A stretch of DNA of 44,686 nt, from positions 1 through 44,686 of the forward strand of contig JAFIGD010000042.1 in the NCBI GenBank assembly GCA_020831625.1, given 5' to 3'. Below the pieces are notes generated by a model. It was not told the DNA's origin. It was given only the letters and a program-made list of their open reading frames with translations, and did not search any database. The DNA is from Verrucomicrobiota bacterium (lineage in GTDB: Bacteria > Verrucomicrobiota > Kiritimatiellia > SS1-B-03-39 > UBA6053). This document shows, piece by piece, positions 8,639 through 17,318 of the stretch. The position numbers and the translations under genes are program-made. Positions within the stretch are counted from its first letter, which is position 1; every line of letters starts with the position of its first letter.

Positions 8639-11074
8639 ATGACCCAATTCGGATATTTTGATGACGCGGCCCGGGAGTATGTGATTACCCGTCCGGACAC
8701 CCCCCAGCCCTGGACCAACTACAGCGGCGACCGCCGGTACGGCGCGGTGTACAGTCATCATGCCACGGGATACGCGTTCACCCATTCCCCGTCAAAGGGG
8801 CATTTGCTGCGGTACTCGTTTGTGGCCCCGCCCGCGTCGCAGCCGGGACGGTATTTTTATCTGCGGGACGCGGAGGACGGCGATTTCTGGAGCGCCTCCT
8901 GGCGGCCGGTGGCCAAACCGCTGTCGGACTACAAAAGCACCTGCCATATGGGAACGGCGTATATGGTGCTGCGCAGCGAGTACCGCCAAATCGCCATGGA
9001 AACCTCTTACTTCGTTCCCCTGGGCCAGGAGTTCGAAATGTGGCTGCTGCGGGTCACGAACAGGGGGAGCACCCAGCGGGAGCTGGATGTGTTCAGTTAT
9101 GCCGAGTTCTCTTCGGTGTGGGACGTGGTGCTGGACGAGTTCAATCAGCAGTACGCCAATGCGGTTTCACAGTGTCAGCTTGTGGACGGCATGGCGGGGT
9201 GCGGCAACATGCCGCACTTGCCGGTGAAGGAGGACTTTGGCGCGCCCGACCAGAGCCGATGGTGTTACATGCTGCAGGCCGGGGATGTGGCGCCGTGCGG
9301 CTTCGATTTTGAGCGGGACCGGTTCCTGGGTTCCTCGGGAAGCTACGCGGCGCCGGAGGCGGTGCTTCGGGGCGCCTGTTCGCAGTCGGAGGCTTATGCC
9401 GACACCGCCTGCGGGGTGTTTCAGAGCCGTCTGAGTCTGGCGCCGGGGGAAAGCAAATCCCTGGTGGTGATTCTGGGGGCGGGCCGCGCGGAAACGGTCG
9501 GCCGAACGGTTCGCGAAACCTTTGGATCGGTGGCGCGGGCGGAGGAGGAACTCCGCAAACTGAAAGCGCACTGGCACGGCCGACTGAATCATGTGACGGC
9601 GGAGACGCCCGACCCGGCCTTTAATTCCATGCTCAATGTCTGGGGCGCCTACAACGCGCTGATGACCTTTGAATGGAGCCGGTCGTGCAGTCTGGTGTAC
9701 AGCGGGCTGGGGCGGGACGGTTTCGGATACCGGGACACGGTCCAGGATATCCTCGGGGTCCTGCCGTCAATCCCGGAGCTGGCGCGCGAGCGGCTGCTGC
9801 TGATGCTTTCGGGTCAGGAATCCGCCGGCGGCGCCCAGCCGGTGGTGGATCCGGTGTTTTTTAAACCGGGAACGATGCCGAAAATGGATCCGGCCCGCCA
9901 GCGGGCGGATGATTGCCTCTGGCTGTTTAACACCGTGCCCGCATATGTGGCCGAGACCGGTGACCGCGGGTTTTATCAGCGGGTGGTTCCGTTTGCGGAC
10001 AGTGGCGAAGGCACGGTTCTGGAGCACTTGCGCCGCGCCCTGGACTTTTCGCTCCATTACCGGGGGGAGCACGGTCTGACCTGCGGTCTGCACGCGGACT
10101 GGAACGATTGCCTGATTCTCGGATTCCGGGGCGAGAGTGTGTTTGTGAGTCTGCAACTCCGCCTGGCCCTGGACACCTATGCCCGCATCGCGGATGCGGA
10201 GAAACTTCCGGAGGAAGCGGCCTGGGCGCGGAAGCAGCTTGCGGAGGTGGACGGGGCGCTGCAGCGTCACGCGTGGGACGGGGCCTGGTTCCGCCGGGCG
10301 ATCACCGAAGACGGAACGCTGGTCGGCAGCGCGCAGTCTCCCGAGGGTCAGATTTTCCTGAATCCGCAGAGCTGGAGCGTGTTGTCGGGCGCGGCAACTC
10401 CGGAACAGGCTGAGGCGGCCATGGAGGCGGTGGACCGGCGTCTGGTGACCGGATACGGATTGGCCCTGCACGATTCGCCCTATGAGAAAACCGGGGTTCA
10501 GCAGGTGCAGTCGGTGCTGTATCTCAAGGGCGTGAAAGAGAACGCCGGGGTGTTTCAGCATACCCAGGGCTGGGCGGTGATTGCGGACTGCATGTTGGGT
10601 CACGGGGCCAGGGCCTATCGGAATTTCCGGGCCTATCTGCCGGCGGCGCAGAATGACCGCGCGGAGATCCGGGAGATTGAACCGTATGTGTATGCCCAAT
10701 GGACGCACACCCACAAGAGTCCCAAGCACGGGCGCAGCCGGCTTCCCTGGCTCAGCGGAACCGCGGCCTGGAGTTATTTCGCCGCCACCCACCATATTCT
10801 CGGCCTTCGCCCCGAAGAAAACGGATTGCGGATCGATCCCTGCATTCCCCCGGAATGGACCGCCTTCACCATGAGCCGGGTCTTCCGCAGGCAACGCATT
10901 CACATCTCCGTGGACAATCCCCGTGGTGTGGAGCGGGGGGTGATGTGTTTGCGATTTGAGGACGGCCGCGAGCTGTCCGGCGGATTTTTACCCTTGAACG
11001 AAGTGCGGGACGATCTTCGCGTCACCGCGGTGATGGGGCCGTCAGCCCCTGTAAAGAAAGGAAATAATTTATGA
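8639..11074 (+). CDS. GH94 cellobiose-phosphorylase-like enzyme (second paralogue)
   Basis: An 811-residue cytoplasmic GH94 phosphorylase matching the length and landmarks of characterised cellobiose phosphorylases. The N-terminus 'GYFDDAAREYVITRPDTP' followed by 'PWTNYSGD' is the beta-sandwich start. 'LHADWNDCLILG' carries the general acid Asp487, 'HTQGWAVIADCMLGHG' is the substrate loop, and 'SRLPWLSGTAAWSYFAATHH' is the C-terminal signature. The reaction is cellobiose (or a related beta-glucoside) plus phosphate giving alpha-glucose-1-phosphate and glucose. It is a close paralogue of the next gene, in the same frame order and with the same Asp number, so the pair arose by tandem duplication. 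Its stop overlaps the next start by four bases (ATGA), so translation is coupled. Confidence 0.92.
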   Translation: MTQFGYFDDAAREYVITRPDTPQPWTNYSGDRRYGAVYSHHATGYAFTHSPSKGHLLRYSFVAPPASQPGRYFYLRDAEDGDFWSASWRPVAKPLSDYKSTCHMGTAYMVLRSEYRQIAMETSYFVPLGQEFEMWLLRVTNRGSTQRELDVFSYAEFSSVWDVVLDEFNQQYANAVSQCQLVDGMAGCGNMPHLPVKEDFGAPDQSRWCYMLQAGDVAPCGFDFERDRFLGSSGSYAAPEAVLRGACSQSEAYADTACGVFQSRLSLAPGESKSLVVILGAGRAETVGRTVRETFGSVARAEEELRKLKAHWHGRLNHVTAETPDPAFNSMLNVWGAYNALMTFEWSRSCSLVYSGLGRDGFGYRDTVQDILGVLPSIPELARERLLLMLSGQESAGGAQPVVDPVFFKPGTMPKMDPARQRADDCLWLFNTVPAYVAETGDRGFYQRVVPFADSGEGTVLEHLRRALDFSLHYRGEHGLTCGLHADWNDCLILGFRGESVFVSLQLRLALDTYARIADAEKLPEEAAWARKQLAEVDGALQRHAWDGAWFRRAITEDGTLVGSAQSPEGQIFLNPQSWSVLSGAATPEQAEAAMEAVDRRLVTGYGLALHDSPYEKTGVQQVQSVLYLKGVKENAGVFQHTQGWAVIADCMLGHGARAYRNFRAYLPAAQNDRAEIREIEPYVYAQWTHTHKSPKHGRSRLPWLSGTAAWSYFAATHHILGLRPEENGLRIDPCIPPEWTAFTMSRVFRRQRIHISVDNPRGVERGVMCLRFEDGRELSGGFLPLNEVRDDLRVTAVMGPSAPVKKGNNL

Positions 11075-13533
11075 GCGCCTACGGACATTTTGACGACGAG
11101 AACCACGAGTATGTGATTACCCGCCCCGACACCCCGCAGCCCTGGACCAACTACAGCGGCGACCGGCGCTACGGAGCGATCTTCAGTCACCACGCCACGG
11201 GATATTCCTTCACCCGCTCGCCGGCCACGGGCCGGCTGCTGCGGTATTCCCACACCGTCTCTCCCGGGTCGCAGCCGGGGCGCTATTTCTATCTGCGCGA
11301 TACGGAGGACGGCGACTTCTGGAGCGCGTCCTGGCTGCCGGTGGCCAAGCCGCTCGACACGTATTCCACCTCCTGCCGCATGGGCATGGGAACCATGGAC
11401 ATCGAAAGCGCCTACCGGTCGATCCGCACGCGGGCCCGCTATTTTATTCCGCTGGGGCAGGAATTCGAATACTGGATGCTCACGGTGACCAACGACGGCG
11501 ACACGCCCCGGTCGCTGGATGTGTTCAGTTACGCCGAATTCACCTCGGTCTGGGATCTGTTCCACGACGAATTCAACCAGCAGTATGCCAATGCGATTGT
11601 GGCGTGCCGCATGGAGGACGGCATGCTGGCGGGCGGAAATATGGTGAACCTGCCGCAACTGGATTTTTTCGGGGAGCGTCATCAGAGCCGCTGGTGGTAC
11701 ATGTCACAGACCGGAGACGTTTCCCCGCACGCGCATGATTTTGAGCGGGCCGCGTTTTTGGGGCCGGAGGGCCGCTATGCGAACCCGCTGGCGGTGGCCA
11801 GGGGGGCCTGCTCCGGAAGCGAAACCTATGGCGACACCGCCTGCGGGGCGTTTCAAAGCCGGTTGGAGCTGGCACCCGGTGAAAGCAAAACCCTGGTGGT
11901 GCTGCTCGGTGTGGGCAGGGCGGAAACGGTCGGACGCGGGGTGCGCGCGCAATTCGGGTCGGTGGAACGGGCTGAAGCGGAGTGGGAGACCTTGCGCTCT
12001 CATTGGCGGCAGACCCTCGGGGGGATTCGGGTGAACACGCCGGATCCGGCATTCAACAGCATGGTGAATGTGTGGGGAGCGTACAATGCGCTGATGACGT
12101 TTGAATGGAGTCGGTCGTGCAGTTTGGTGTATACGGGGCAGGACCGGGACGGCTACGGATTCCGGGACACGGTGCAGGATGTGCTGGGGGTTCTGCCCGC
12201 CATCCCGGAAAAAGCCAAAGAGAGGCTGTTGCTCATGCTCAGCGGTCAGGAATCGCTTGGCGGGGCCCAACCGGTGGTGGATCCGGTGTTTTTTGAAGCC
12301 GGCAACATGGGCCGGGTGGATCCGGACGAGCAGCGCGCGGATGACTGCCTTTGGTTTTTCAACGCGGTGCCCGCCTATGTGGCGGAGACGGGAGATATGG
12401 ATTTTTATGATCAGGTGGTTCCCTACGCGGACGAAGGGGAGGATACCGTGTATGCCCATTTGCGCCGGGCGTTGGAATTCACACTGGGCCATCGCGGAAC
12501 GCACGGTTTGGCCTGCGGCTTGAAGGCGGACTGGAACGACTGCATCATTCTGGGACGCAAAGGTGAGAGTGTGTTCGTGACCCTTCAACTGCGTCTGGGG
12601 CTGCGGGTGTTTTCTGAAGTGGCCGCCCGGTTGAAACGACGGGCGGATGTGAACTGGGCGAACACCCGCCTTGAGGAGATTGACCGGGCGCTGCAGGAAC
12701 ACGCCTGGGACGGGGAGTGGTTCACCCGGGCGATTACGGAGCGCGGCGATCTGCTGGGTTCGAGTCTTTGCGGGGAGGGGCAAATCTTCCTGAACCCCCA
12801 AAGCTGGGCGGTGCTGAGCGGGGCCGCGACCCCGGAGCAGGCGGTGAAAGCCATGGACCAGGTCGAACAGCAGCTTTCGGATCCATATGGACTGCGCTTG
12901 CATCACCCCAGTTTCCGGAAAACGCCGCGATCCACCGTGCATGCGGTCACCTACCTGCCCGGCACCAAAGAAAACGGAGCCATTTTTCAGCACACCCAGG
13001 GGTGGGCGGTGATGGCGGATTGCATGTTGGGGAACGGGGAACGGGCCTGGCGGCATTTCAGGGCGTATCTTCCGTCGGCCCAAAATGACCGTGCGGACAT
13101 TCGGGAAGTGGAGCCCTACGTCTATGCGCAATGGACACATTCCGGGGTGGACTCCTCCAAGCCCGGGCGCAGCCGGGTCCCCTGGCTCAGCGGGACCGCC
13201 GCCTGGAGCTATTTCGCGGCCACGCAGTATATCCTGGGGCTGCGTCCCGAGGCGGGGGGGCTCCGTATCGATCCCTGTATTTCTTCGGAATGGACATCCT
13301 TCACGATGGAACGGACCTTCCGGGGCAAACGCATCAGAATCGTCGTTGAGAATCCCGACGGATGCCAACACGGTGTCCGCGCGCTGAAACTTGAAACCGG
13401 CGAAGTGATCGAAGATTCGCTTCTGCCGTTGGACCGGATGGTGGACGGCATGACTGTGGTTGTGACCATGGGGGCTGCCGGCGCTCCGGATTTGGTTTCA
13501 GCCGGAAATTCAGAACTTCTCCAATATACCTGA
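11071..13533 (+). CDS. GH94 cellobiose-phosphorylase-like enzyme (third paralogue)
   Basis: An 820-residue GH94 phosphorylase, sister of the preceding gene. The start 'YGHFDDENHEYVITRPDTP', the general acid Asp487 in 'LKADWNDCIILG', and the tail 'SRVPWLSGTAAWSYFAATQY' all match. It differs from its sister in the loop around 'VDPEEQ-type' residues and in the C-terminal strand region, so acceptor choice may have diverged. No signal peptide. It closes the tight run that starts at 5711. The next gene has its own likely promoter, 120 bases further on. Confidence 0.92.
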   Translation: MSAYGHFDDENHEYVITRPDTPQPWTNYSGDRRYGAIFSHHATGYSFTRSPATGRLLRYSHTVSPGSQPGRYFYLRDTEDGDFWSASWLPVAKPLDTYSTSCRMGMGTMDIESAYRSIRTRARYFIPLGQEFEYWMLTVTNDGDTPRSLDVFSYAEFTSVWDLFHDEFNQQYANAIVACRMEDGMLAGGNMVNLPQLDFFGERHQSRWWYMSQTGDVSPHAHDFERAAFLGPEGRYANPLAVARGACSGSETYGDTACGAFQSRLELAPGESKTLVVLLGVGRAETVGRGVRAQFGSVERAEAEWETLRSHWRQTLGGIRVNTPDPAFNSMVNVWGAYNALMTFEWSRSCSLVYTGQDRDGYGFRDTVQDVLGVLPAIPEKAKERLLLMLSGQESLGGAQPVVDPVFFEAGNMGRVDPDEQRADDCLWFFNAVPAYVAETGDMDFYDQVVPYADEGEDTVYAHLRRALEFTLGHRGTHGLACGLKADWNDCIILGRKGESVFVTLQLRLGLRVFSEVAARLKRRADVNWANTRLEEIDRALQEHAWDGEWFTRAITERGDLLGSSLCGEGQIFLNPQSWAVLSGAATPEQAVKAMDQVEQQLSDPYGLRLHHPSFRKTPRSTVHAVTYLPGTKENGAIFQHTQGWAVMADCMLGNGERAWRHFRAYLPSAQNDRADIREVEPYVYAQWTHSGVDSSKPGRSRVPWLSGTAAWSYFAATQYILGLRPEAGGLRIDPCISSEWTSFTMERTFRGKRIRIVVENPDGCQHGVRALKLETGEVIEDSLLPLDRMVDGMTVVVTMGAAGAPDLVSAGNSELLQYT

Positions 13534-13562
13534 GCCGAAAAAGGCGGGGGGGTGTGCGGTAC

Positions 13563-13578
13563 TGTTTCGTTATTGTTA
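13563..13578 (-). promoter_or_regulatory. Candidate operator site 3 before the pseudopilin gene
   Basis: On the + strand this reads TGTTTCGTTATTGTTA. The reverse complement of site 2 is TGTTGCGTTACTGTTA, which is 14 of 16 identical. It precedes a plausible promoter (TTTACA at 13590-13595, 17 bases, TAATGT at 13613-13618) for the pseudopilin/GH16 pair. Three copies before three leader regions of one cluster support a shared regulator. Confidence 0.4.
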
Positions 13579-13653
13579 TCATGTTTCCCTTTACAAGAGG
13601 ACGCGAATCTTGTAATGTATAAGAAATGTCTTAATCTGAATTGGAGAACTGCC

Positions 13654-14358
13654 ATGAGATCCCGCCTGTTTATCCAGAGGAATACCGGACAACCGAACCG
13701 GCCTCCCGCGTGCCGCCGCGCGGCGTTCACCCTGATTGAAATGCTGGTGGTGATCGCGATCCTTGCGCTTTTGGCCGTGCTGATGATTCCGGCGGTGAAT
13801 CGGGGGCTTGAAACGGCCCGGAACACAAAATGCATGAACAATCTGCGGACTCTGTCTCAGGCGGGGCTGATGTATGCGTCCGAACACGGTGGCCGCCTGA
13901 TTGCGGCGGAAACCAAACCCCATGGACAGCCCGCGACCTTCTGGATGGAGAATCTGGCTCCGTATATCGGTTCAGAAGAGTTGAACGACAGTCAGCGCCG
14001 ACGGTATCTGCCCTGTCCGAAAGTGGGGTTCACACGTTGGAATTGGGGATACGGGATGAACATCCGGCCTCTTTATCCTGCCAATGACCGGCAATTGTTG
14101 GACCGGTTTAACCAGAACGGAAGCCGCCACGGATATACCAAGGCGTTTTATATTTACGAAATCGCCCACCCGGATCAGCGGCTGTACCTTGTCGATTCTC
14201 TGGAGTGGCAGATTTCGGGCATTCCGGGTCACCACGGGTTTCTGCCCTTCGGCCGCCACGAACGGGAACGGGTCAACGCAAGTTTTTTTGACGGATCCGC
14301 ACGGTCCCTCAATTACGAGCAAGCCATGAAGGCGCTGAATCCGAAATGGGACGGATGA
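13654..14358 (+). CDS. Prepilin-type (H-X9-DG-like) pseudopilin
   Basis: I start it at ATG 13654, which has a GGAGA ribosome-binding site eight bases upstream. About 234 residues. A basic leader is followed by the type IV prepilin motif 'AFTLIEMLVVIAILALLAVL', with the conserved Glu at +5, then a long helix ending 'NTKCMNNLRTLSQAGLMYAS'. The C-terminus has 'GRHERERVNASFFDGSA', a variant of the H-X9-DG motif seen in very many Planctomycetes, Lentisphaerae and Verrucomicrobia proteins. Such proteins are cut by prepilin peptidase and sit in the envelope. Their roles are largely unknown. Its end overlaps the start of the second GH16 gene, so it probably assists secretion or surface display of that enzyme or is induced with it. 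Confidence 0.88.
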   Translation: MRSRLFIQRNTGQPNRPPACRRAAFTLIEMLVVIAILALLAVLMIPAVNRGLETARNTKCMNNLRTLSQAGLMYASEHGGRLIAAETKPHGQPATFWMENLAPYIGSEELNDSQRRRYLPCPKVGFTRWNWGYGMNIRPLYPANDRQLLDRFNQNGSRHGYTKAFYIYEIAHPDQRLYLVDSLEWQISGIPGHHGFLPFGRHERERVNASFFDGSARSLNYEQAMKALNPKWDG

Positions 14359-15791
14359 ACGGCGGTATGAACCCCTCATTTATATCTTTCCGTTTCCTGT
14401 CAGCCCTTGTCTTTTTTGTGCTCCTGCCGCTTGCCGGCCAGAATATAACTCTTGAACTGGCCCGGGAAATGCGCGTGGACGTGGAAGTCGTCGAGGAGGC
14501 CCTTCTCCGTGCATTTCAACATGCGGGCTCCGAACAGGTTCGCAGAGATGTGGGGGTGGCCGGAACCGCAAATCGCCGCGTGGGACAGCATCTGGATGGG
14601 ATTATTGGTGAATTTAAAGCGGTCGAGGCGGCGGAAAGGGCGAAGGAGCTTTTCGACGGCGGAATGAGGTATCCTCCGGCAGCGAGAGTAAGGATAGAGA
14701 GTTTCGAGGTCCCGGTCGGCACCACGGAAGTGCATGTGCCCGTCACGCTGGACAAGGCCAGCCCCAATACCGTGATTGCGTATGTCCGGGTTTTGAACGG
14801 GGACGGAGGCCGTGCCGATCCCGACCAAACCCGTGCCGTTTTTTTCCGTCCCGGTGATCCGCTGATTCAAACGGTGACTTTCCGGGTTCGGGACATGCGC
14901 GAGGGCCATAACGTCAGGGCGGTCCAGCCCACTGTGCCCGATGGCGGCATCCGGGACGGCGGAGGGATCCGAATCACAGCACAACAGGGCGCGGTGAATG
15001 AGCCGGTCGAAGGGGGGCGCGACCCCCTCAGGTTCGCCCCCCTGGGGGAGCTTGTGTATGCCGTGACCGGAGACACCATCAAATTTGATGACCGGGGTGG
15101 ACCGGACACCTTCTCAACCGCCCTGTCGCATGGACGCACGCAGGATGCCAACCAGGAAACGGGGTACTACGGCACGGTGGAGATGGGTGGTTTTGTCCGC
15201 ACCCCGGAAGGATTGAAGCTTTCCACGCGCCGTCTGGACGAGCCGGTCCGACACGGGTCTCCGGCCAGAGAATATCCCTTTCTGGCGGCAATGCTTTCGG
15301 GCCACCGCACCACGGACACGCATTTCAAATACGGCAGTGTGGAATGGGTGGTGCGGATGCCCAACCGGCGGTACGCCTGGCCGGCGCTCTGGCTGCTGCC
15401 CACCCGCGGCTGGCCGCCGGAAATCGATGTTTATGAAGGCTTTGGATACAATAATGACTGGGATTTTTCAGCCAATCTCGCGACCAATCTTCATGGAGGC
15501 CGAAACCTGCGGCGCGCGTTCACCCGTTCCGCGATGCATATGAAAATGCACTTCTTCGGGCTGCCCAACACGCTGGACAGCGCGTTCCACGTCCACGCGG
15601 TCACGGTGGATCCGGAGTGGATCACCATGTTTGTCGACGGCGTTGAAACCATGCGGTATGCAAATCCGTTTCGCGGTGAAACCTGGTATCCCCTGACAAA
15701 CGTCGCGGTGAAGGCGGGAATGGAATCCGCCTATGACAAAGGGTCCGGTGCAATGACGCTGAAATCTCTGAAAGTGTGGCGCTCAGAGTAA
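14355..15791 (+). CDS. Secreted GH16 glycanase (second)
   Basis: A secreted GH16 enzyme of about 478 residues. A start at 14355 overlaps the preceding stop (ATGA); 14346 and 14367 are alternatives, the last giving the cleanest signal peptide (MNPSFISFRFLSALVFFVLL). After a helical region a Calx-beta-like strand domain is visible ('FEVPVGTTEVHVPVTLDKAS', about 115-200). The GH16 domain fills the rest. 'YAWPALWLLP' precedes the catalytic E-I-D-V-Y-E: nucleophile Glu356, helper Asp358, acid/base Glu361 (numbered from 14355). The domain layout differs from that of the first GH16 enzyme, so it probably cuts another linkage or another form of the same glucan. It is the last gene of the cluster and converges on the LacI gene. 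Confidence 0.9.
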   Translation: MNGGMNPSFISFRFLSALVFFVLLPLAGQNITLELAREMRVDVEVVEEALLRAFQHAGSEQVRRDVGVAGTANRRVGQHLDGIIGEFKAVEAAERAKELFDGGMRYPPAARVRIESFEVPVGTTEVHVPVTLDKASPNTVIAYVRVLNGDGGRADPDQTRAVFFRPGDPLIQTVTFRVRDMREGHNVRAVQPTVPDGGIRDGGGIRITAQQGAVNEPVEGGRDPLRFAPLGELVYAVTGDTIKFDDRGGPDTFSTALSHGRTQDANQETGYYGTVEMGGFVRTPEGLKLSTRRLDEPVRHGSPAREYPFLAAMLSGHRTTDTHFKYGSVEWVVRMPNRRYAWPALWLLPTRGWPPEIDVYEGFGYNNDWDFSANLATNLHGGRNLRRAFTRSAMHMKMHFFGLPNTLDSAFHVHAVTVDPEWITMFVDGVETMRYANPFRGETWYPLTNVAVKAGMESAYDKGSGAMTLKSLKVWRSE

Positions 15792-15837
15792 ATTTTGTAC
15801 CCATGAGGACCTCAACAGCAAAAGAGGGGGGCAGGTT

Positions 15838-16860
15838 CTATTTTTTGGTCGATGAGGGTGGCGGCGCGGTGGTGTCATGAACTTCAAAGACCGCCGTGTG
15901 GGTAATCTGAATCGGAGCTTGCGTTTCGTCTTCGATCAATCGCATCAGCGCCTGTCCTGCTTCAAATCCCAGTTGGGTGGCGTCCTGACAGACCGAGCTG
16001 TAAATCGGGTTGGAGAGAAAACGCATGTCTTTATCATCGAATCCGATGATGGAGAGATCTTCCGGCACGCGAATTCCCTTCTCCCGGCAGGCGCGGATTG
16101 CACCCATGGTGACGTACTGGGTTGTACAGATGACTGCGGTGATCGGTTCAGGCAGGCCCATCAGCTGACGCATGACCGTCACCCCGTCCATGACCGAGGG
16201 GCCGGTTCGGAAAAACAGTCCGGGGTCCGGTTCGATTCCAGCCTCTCCCATCGCCTCGATGTAGCCTTCGTAGCGGTCATCCAGATCGCTGTCGTGCCAC
16301 TTGCCGGTGATAAACGCGATACGGCGGTGGCCGAGTCCCAGGAGATACTTAACGGCCTGTTTCGTCGGTCGTTTCGAATCGCACGCCACCCAGTTCACCT
16401 GGGTTTGTTCTTTTTCCAGATGGGAGGCCACCAGCACCATGGGGAATTTTTCTTTCGCGATGGCCCGCACGATGGTCAAGTCCTCGGGATGTGCCTGCAG
16501 AATCACGCCTTTCAACTCCTTCCGCTCGAAGAATTGGCGGTAGGTTTCATTGGGTTTTTTGTCATTCAGCAGGTTCACCAAAGCGAAGTCAAACTTGTGC
16601 GGGGTGAGGGATTCGAAAATTCCGCCGAAAAGAGCGGAATGATACATGCCGATATCGCCCCGAAAACTATGGGCGGGGTAGACAAAACCCACGTAGCGGC
16701 TTGCCCGCAGACCGACCCGGCGGTCATATCCCTCCTCCTGAGCTGTTTTCAGGATCAGTTCTCGGGTTTTTTGACTGATACCCGAGCGGTTGTTTAACGC
16801 CCGTGAAACGGTTGTACCGGAGATGTTGAGCTTTTTTGCGATACTTCGTACTGTTGCCAT
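15838..16860 (-). CDS. LacI-family transcriptional regulator
   Basis: A 340-residue LacI/GalR regulator. The N-terminal helix-turn-helix reads 'VRSIAKKLNISGTTVSRALN' (residues 4-23). A hinge and a two-lobe periplasmic-binding-like effector domain follow ('RYVGFVYPAHSF', 'MVLVASHLEKEQTQVNWVAC', 'RRIAFITGKWHD', 'LSIIGFDDKDM'). Effectors are usually sugars or sugar phosphates released by the pathway controlled. It is convergent with the glucan cluster and ends 46 bases from the second GH16 gene, so local control of that cluster is the simplest reading. A weak copy of the putative operator lies just before its own start. Confidence 0.93.
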   Translation of the reverse strand: MATVRSIAKKLNISGTTVSRALNNRSGISQKTRELILKTAQEEGYDRRVGLRASRYVGFVYPAHSFRGDIGMYHSALFGGIFESLTPHKFDFALVNLLNDKKPNETYRQFFERKELKGVILQAHPEDLTIVRAIAKEKFPMVLVASHLEKEQTQVNWVACDSKRPTKQAVKYLLGLGHRRIAFITGKWHDSDLDDRYEGYIEAMGEAGIEPDPGLFFRTGPSVMDGVTVMRQLMGLPEPITAVICTTQYVTMGAIRACREKGIRVPEDLSIIGFDDKDMRFLSNPIYSSVCQDATQLGFEAGQALMRLIEDETQAPIQITHTAVFEVHDTTAPPPSSTKK

Positions 16861-16880
16861 ATGGAGCGGAAGGGTTTAGG

Positions 16881-16894
16881 GTGAACGAAACTGT
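16881..16894 (-). promoter_or_regulatory. Weak possible auto-operator of the LacI gene
   Basis: On the minus strand ACAGTTTCGTTCAC matches the ACAGTNNCGNNNCA core of the three operator candidates but only about half of its positions overall. It lies 21 bases upstream of the regulator's ATG. Autorepression is common in the family. The evidence here is thin. Confidence 0.22.
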
Positions 16895-17116
16895 TTACCT
16901 GTCTCTACAAGCGATACAGGGGTGGATGCAAGACATAAAAAATAAATAAAGTTATGATGTCTGCGGGTTAGCCTCCGGTCGATGCGGTTGAAAAGGGTCA
17001 CAAACGGAAGAGATCCTGGATGAAGACCGCAGATTGTGGCAGCTGGGAGGCAGAGGAAGAATTGAACCACGGATGGACACGGATGGTGACCATCCTTGAA
17101 ATGGTCCAGCGCTGCG

Positions 17117-17162
17117 TTCCGACGCTCGGAAAATCATTCCGGTCCTTTTCCGGGCGTCGGAA
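17117..17162. terminator. Strong intergenic hairpin
   Basis: TTCCGACGCTCGGAAAA pairs with TTTTCCGGGCGTCGGAA across a 12-base loop, with a single T-G wobble. On the + strand it is followed eight bases later by a run of five T. On the minus strand, the direction of ackA-pta, no T-run follows. It may end minus-strand transcription imperfectly, or be a dispersed palindromic element rather than a terminator. Confidence 0.45.
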
Positions 17163-17248
17163 TGGCTTGTTTTTCCCGGCATCGGGTGAAAATGGGGTTT
17201 AGCGAAGAGAGAAGGCAGGGGACGGGGTGATGTTTTGATGGAAAGTCC

Positions 17249-17304
17249 TCACCCCATCACCCCATCACCCCATCACCCCATCACCCCATCACCCCATTAT
17301 CCCA
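17249..17304. repeat. Octanucleotide tandem repeat (TCACCCCA)
   Basis: Six perfect head-to-tail copies of TCACCCCA at 17249-17296 are followed by one degenerate unit TTATCCCA and the start of another. The array lies directly after the pta stop codon on the transcript side. There are no spacers, so it is not CRISPR. Copy number in such arrays commonly varies between strains. Confidence 0.9.
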
Positions 17305-17318
17305 TCACCTCCGTCGGC

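Larger units (their letters stand above)
16861..17318. other. Intergenic region between lacI-type gene and pta
   Basis: A 458-base gap with no supported gene. It contains a direct repeat of CACGGATGG (17068-17076 and 17078-17086), a strong 17-bp hairpin at 17117-17162, and an octamer array at 17249-17304 that ends 15 bases before the pta stop codon. Short open frames here have no recognisable domain. Confidence 0.5.

Noticed and set aside
17249-17304. CRISPR array
   Set aside because: Contiguous 8-bp units without spacers and no cas genes. The same applies to the heptamer arrays at 20956 and 34753.
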